Source of the DNA: Lucifuga dentata
Lineage: Eukaryota; Chordata; Actinopteri; Ophidiiformes; Bythitidae
Assembly: GCA_014773175.1 (NCBI GenBank)
Contig: VXCM01002812.1
Coordinates: forward strand, 1-64,000
Reading direction: 5' to 3'
DNA: 64,000 nt
Shown here piece by piece: positions 61,071 to 64,000 of the stretch. The position numbers and the translations under genes were made by a program. The notes under the pieces are model-generated. The model did not search any database and was not told where the DNA came from. It worked only from the letters and a program-made list of their open reading frames with translations. Numbering within the stretch: position 1 is the stretch's first letter; each line of letters begins with the position of its first letter.

Positions 61071-61526
61071 AAATCTGAAGATATTTCGTGTTTATATGAT
61101 TTTTGGTACATCAATCAAAGAATAATTTAAAAAATAAACTATTTCAAAATATAGACTTGACATCAATGCTAATGCTAGTTAAATTGCTAACATATACTGT
61201 ATAGGGTTAGGCTGTTTCATGTCAAATGAAGCATGCTGGAATGCTGGGCCCCAGGAAGGACAGGAAATGCACTGAAACCCTCAAAAAGGATTTATTCTGC
61301 AAAATGCTAATGCTAATTATCATGTTTGCATATACATCATTTGCAGTGCTGCCAACTTTTTTGGAATACTCTGGAGTGAGATTTTTTGTTTTGGGTCGGG
61401 GGACGACAAGTCATTTCAATATGACAGTTCACATCATAAATAGCAGTTCATCTCTTTATAAATGAACATTTACAGGAATATTGTTACAGGCATTACGTTA
61501 AATCAATCAGCATGCAGATCCAGTAA

Positions 61527-62140
61527 CCAGGGTTCGGAAAGTTAATTTAAAAATGTAATCCAGTACTAATTACCTGTTAAAAAATGTAATCAGTAACAAT
61601 CCAACTACAGTAATATTAAAGTCATGTAACTTGATTATTTTCCAATGCCAAATGTACATATAAAGACAACAGAAAAGAAATATCAATCAAATGACTTTTA
61701 TATACACATTTTTATTGAAGGGTAAACTGTAAAACTACAGAACAATGAAATAAAGGCCTATAATTTAAGACCACAGAGCACAGCTTACAAGGCAAGAAAA
61801 CCAAAAATCACTTTCTTCCTTCACAATTGCAGTTTAGTATGAGGGCATTTAGCCAACCCAATCAATGACCACACACGTGCATCCCTACTGTAGCTCTAGT
61901 GTACATTTAATCAAAATCTAGCTTTGGGCAAAACTTTCTGGTATAACGAAGGAGGAGGACCTGCACCAAGTGGTCATCATCCTCAGGCCAATGCTGCAGA
62001 TTTCCTCTCCAAACTGTCCTCCAGGGCTTTTATTATGAAATGCATACAGGAAGTACCGAGTTTCATTAACAGTTATTTGACTCTTTCATGACAAATCATA
62101 TGTAATCAGTTACTTGTACTTTTAACACTAAAACTCTAAA
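61527..62140. repeat. Probable dispersed teleost repeat
   Basis: The segment starts AGGGTTCGGAAAGTTAATTT and includes AAAATGTAATCAGTAACAAT. Near its other end it has ATATGTAATCAGTTACTTGT. I recognise 'GGTTCGGAAAGTTA...GTAATCAGTAA' as a common fish interspersed repeat. The termini are not resolved. Confidence 0.45.
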
Positions 62141-62574
62141 TCCTCAATTTCTCTCTACGGCTTTGTTGTTTCCACACTAAAGCTTCATCAAAGCAAGTTT
62201 ATTTGTGATATTTCGGTTTTACACCAACTTGAATGCAGGTACTTCTGGCCCCGCCCCCTAGCCCTGACTGGCGGTATGGACTAAACCAACACAGTCAAGC
62301 ATATACATAGATCAATAAACTTGGTCAAATACATTTACAATTTATCCAGCTCTGGCGAGATTTACAAATTACTTTTATTTAATTTTACTTAGATTTTTTT
62401 TTATTAGAGTTGATCACGAGTTTGAATGTGAGTTTTGTGAAAAAGTTCTCGTCAATAAGTTATGGTAGGGCCCAACCATATAAATGTAGCTTATACGTTA
62501 GCTTCGTCGCTCCATTCACCTAGCTAACAGGTAGGATACATGCTTCACCTCACTTTGCTGCTGGCTGTTCTTCC

Positions 62575-63840
62575 TTTTAACATGTATGTTGGTTTGGTCA
62601 TGATGCCGTTGTGGTTGTGTGGTTATAGAACTCTGAAATTGTTGTTTTAGTCAGTTATTTGTTGTGTTTAGTCTTGGTTGACATGTTAGCAAACATGGTC
62701 GCAGGTCAGTAGCGGCTTTGTTAGTCGCTGCTGTGTGGGTGTTAGCATGTTTAGCAGTGTGCTAACAGCTTTAATATTGTTGGGCTGCTGGTCTGCATCA
62801 CTGGTTTTGCTTGGCGGTTTGAAAATGCAGCTCACAGGTACAAACCAAGACCAACAGGTGGAACTCATCAGATCATCACCGAGGCATCAAAGGTAGGAAA
62901 CTTTTTTTTTTTAAACCTTTTTTTTGTGTATGTGTTGGATTGCTGCTGTTTGTATGTTAACATGTTGCAATGCTTTTGTGCTGTATGCTAAGCTGTGCAT
63001 GGTTTTAATTTTGCACGAGTTGTATTGCTGCTGTAAAAATTCCATTTTGAGCTGTTAATGGCTGAATTGAAATGATGGTGTGTGTTGGTGCTGGTCATGA
63101 TATTGTGATTGTGTGACTGAACTCTGAAATTGGTTTTAGTTATTTGAGTTGATATGTTTAGTCTTGCTATTGTTAGCAAACTTGTTGGTGCTCGCAGGCC
63201 AGTTGCGGCTTTCATTGCTGTTAAGTTAGTTGCTGCTGTGTGGGTGGTAGCATGTTTAGCAGTGTGCTAACGGCTTTAATATTGTGTTGCTCCTCTGCAT
63301 TGTGTTTTGCTGGTTCCTGCTTGGCAGTTTTAAATGCTGCTGTGACACACACACACAAGCTCACACATGCATCAACAGGATCATATCAAGACCATCATCA
63401 TCAAGACATCAAAGGTAAGAAACTTTTTTTTTTACCTTTTTGCTGGGTTGCTGCTGTTTGTATGTTACAGTGCTTTATGCTAAGCTGCACATGGTTTTAA
63501 TATTACAAATGAGATGCATTACTGGCAAATCATGAACTGTAAAAATTCAGTTTGAGCTGTTAATGGCTGGATTGAAATGATGTTCAGGCTGTTAAGTTGT
63601 TCAGGTGTGAGCATGCATGTTAACGTGTTAGCCAGCTGGTTGGTGCTGCATGTTTAGCAGGTGTTGGCATGGCTTGTTACTGCTGAGGTCTTAGCATGGA
63701 TGCTACAATATGTTATGCTGTGTGTTTTATTTGAGATACATGTGTGGTGTTGCTGTTACACACACTCCCTACAGTTCAAACCCAAGGAACAGCACCACAA
63801 TATGGTGACAACTTTTAATTCTTATGCTTCAGGTGTACGT
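62575..63840. repeat. Degenerate ~490-500 bp tandem repeat, two and a half units
   Basis: The blocks at 62,580, 62,690, 62,740 and 62,880 recur in the same order about 490 bases later (63,067, 63,180, 63,240 and 63,415) and in part a third time (63,600-63,838). Shared landmarks are AACTCTGAAATTG, TGTTTAGTCTTG, TAGCATGTTTAGCAGTGTGC, GCATCAAAGGTAGGAAAC / ACATCAAAGGTAAGAAAC followed by a T-run, and TGAGCTGTTAATGGCTG. There is no recognisable protein. Each unit carries a splice-donor-like site and a GTTAGCA...TGCTAAC inverted motif. Confidence 0.6.
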
Positions 63841-64000
63841 TGGGTAGAGTAGATTTGCATTTGGACAATTTCATTTTTGACAAATTTCTCAGATTTTATG
63901 GCTCAATTTTTCATTTTGTGGCTCAATTTATCACTTTTGACATTTCTCTCATGGACGAATTTCTTGCACAACTACCTGTGGGAAGGAAGCATCAGTCTAA

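Noticed and set aside
8521..63370. CA/TG arrays as possible CRISPR-like or regulatory arrays
   Set aside because: They are ordinary vertebrate dinucleotide microsatellites with no spacer structure.
63240..63500. 86-residue open frame starting like a signal peptide
   Set aside because: It crosses a CA array and a donor-like site inside a degenerate tandem repeat; the other repeat units do not keep the frame open.

Overview
The window is vertebrate nuclear DNA, almost certainly from a teleost fish. It has long AT-rich intergenic stretches full of dinucleotide microsatellites. It carries fish-type DNA transposon remnants (hAT, Tc1/mariner, piggyBac-like), teleost odorant-receptor sequences, and a multi-exon GT-AG gene. 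Several single-N gaps are flanked by exact 61-67 bp repeats, which looks like a short-read draft assembly.

Layout. About 1-2,120: a minus-strand odorant-receptor (OR) pseudogene with a frameshift. About 5,360-6,460: a degraded LINE fragment, a small minisatellite and an AT repeat. About 6,500-12,760: a tandem duplication of a ~1.9 kb unit, each copy carrying an intronless OR gene on the plus strand. Both copies are broken in the TM7/C-terminal region, by different lesions. The second copy's upstream part is split by a TA-flanked transposon of ~1.36 kb. About 12,760-15,250: repeats and a CCAAT/CpG-containing stretch with no gene recognised. 17,672-19,375 (minus): an intact single-exon Frizzled-7 Wnt receptor with a probable long 3' UTR and a GC-richer promoter side. 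About 20-35 kb: gene-poor, with three copies of a TTAA-flanked inverted-repeat element, one internally deleted Tc1 element and many microsatellites. 35,148-35,229 (minus): a tRNA-Ser(AGA)-like gene with a poorly paired acceptor stem. 37,839-58,737 (plus): a complete als2 (alsin) gene that I could assemble exon by exon into 38 coding exons (5,007 nt, 1,668 aa, every intron GT-AG, reading frame closed throughout). About 58.7-64 kb: probable als2 3' UTR, a dispersed repeat, and a degenerate ~490-500 bp tandem repeat.

How the genes relate. fzd7 and als2 are divergently transcribed neighbours, as their human orthologues are on 2q33, where CDK15 lies between them; I see no CDK15 exons here. They are not known to work together: Frizzled-7 is a Wnt receptor at the plasma membrane, alsin a Rab5/Rac1 exchange factor on endosomes. 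The OR sequences are an accessory chemosensory cluster undergoing duplication and decay.

I found no convincing new biological system. The items most worth a second look are the doubly broken OR pair, a coding-like GC-rich island inside the transposon that splits the duplication, perfect short hairpins of near-identical geometry, dinucleotide microsatellites serving as als2 splice-acceptor tracts, and the ~500 bp repeat array at the right edge. The 67-bp duplications around N bases are assembly artefacts and should not be read as biology.
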